A stretch of DNA of 50,676 nt, taken from assembly GCA_023227945.1 (NCBI GenBank), contig JALOCC010000010.1, positions 1 through 50,676 on the forward strand. The letters run 5' to 3'. Made by a program: the position numbers and the translations under genes. Below are positions 50,676 through 50,676 of this stretch, piece after piece. The stretch comes from Candidatus Omnitrophota bacterium (GTDB lineage Bacteria; Omnitrophota; Gorgyraeia; Duberdicusellales; 4484-171). The notes under the pieces were generated by a model that saw nothing but the letters and a program-made list of their open reading frames with translations, was not told the DNA's origin and ran no database searches. Each line of letters opens with the position of its first letter. The first letter of the stretch is position 1.

Positions 50676-50676
50676 T

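Noticed and set aside
50457..50459. TTG as the real start of the giant gene
   Set aside because: The frame stays open for 72 more codons to the window edge, and no ribosome-binding site precedes the TTG.
24243..50675. CRISPR or tandem-repeat interpretation of the ASSP words
   Set aside because: The words are spaced irregularly by hundreds to thousands of bases and are translated in one frame.
24243..50675. Polyketide or non-ribosomal peptide synthetase
   Set aside because: No ketosynthase, adenylation, condensation or carrier-protein motif is seen; the modules are unrelated to each other.

Overview
The window looks like a piece of a diderm, probably uncultivated bacterial genome. An autotransporter with an outer-membrane beta-barrel ending in Phe, a CsgG-type outer-membrane assembly protein and several lipoproteins indicate an outer membrane. 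An enormous mosaic gene, short Ser-Ser-Pro linkers and repeat-rich intergenic hairpins fit what is known of Candidatus Omnitrophota. The phylum assignment is inference; no marker gene confirms it. Almost everything is on the minus strand. Only an RRM-protein fragment and a flippase are on the plus strand. I recognise no tRNA, rRNA, CRISPR array or complete prophage.

Region 1 (1-24 kb) holds ordinary genes. Reading along the window they are: the end of an RRM RNA-binding protein; a GemA/DUF1018-like protein; a GH1 beta-glycosidase; a polysaccharide flippase; CstA; a ClC channel; a block of small exported or membrane proteins; a lipoprotein hydrolase translationally coupled to an autotransporter; a Ste24/M48 protease; an ABC-F ATPase; a 59-aa lipoprotein; CsgG; a complete oligopeptide uptake operon transcribed oppA-B-C-D-F; and two tandem PilZ proteins. 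Most gaps between these genes contain a different inverted cluster of short tandem units. One such unit has also entered the ABC-F coding sequence.

Region 2 (24.2-50.7 kb) is one uninterrupted minus-strand reading frame. It has 8,810 codons inside the window and is still open at the right edge, so the real protein is longer. It strings together unrelated modules: methyltransferase-like domains, a GNAT-like domain, a cysteine-desulfurase-like aminotransferase preceded by a fragment of a second one, an HExxH zincin, a pol-beta-type nucleotidyltransferase, TPRs, two Mpv17/PMP22-like membrane modules, a HIT-like domain, many helix-turn-helix domains, a P-loop kinase, an M23 peptidase and C-terminal membrane helices. 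Many module boundaries carry Ala-Ser-Ser-Pro, usually written with the 11-bp word GCCAGCTCGCC and often followed by Leu-Asp-Asn-Gly. Near-identical in-frame nucleotide repeats, including a 65-bp palindrome present twice and a 37-bp repeat present twice, lie at some of the same junctions.

The most interesting system is this giant polydomain gene and its junction elements. The sequence suggests growth by adding modules at a recurring linker. Whether the product acts as one protein or is cut into pieces cannot be decided from sequence alone. Domain names inside it rest on motif reading by eye, so many are tentative.
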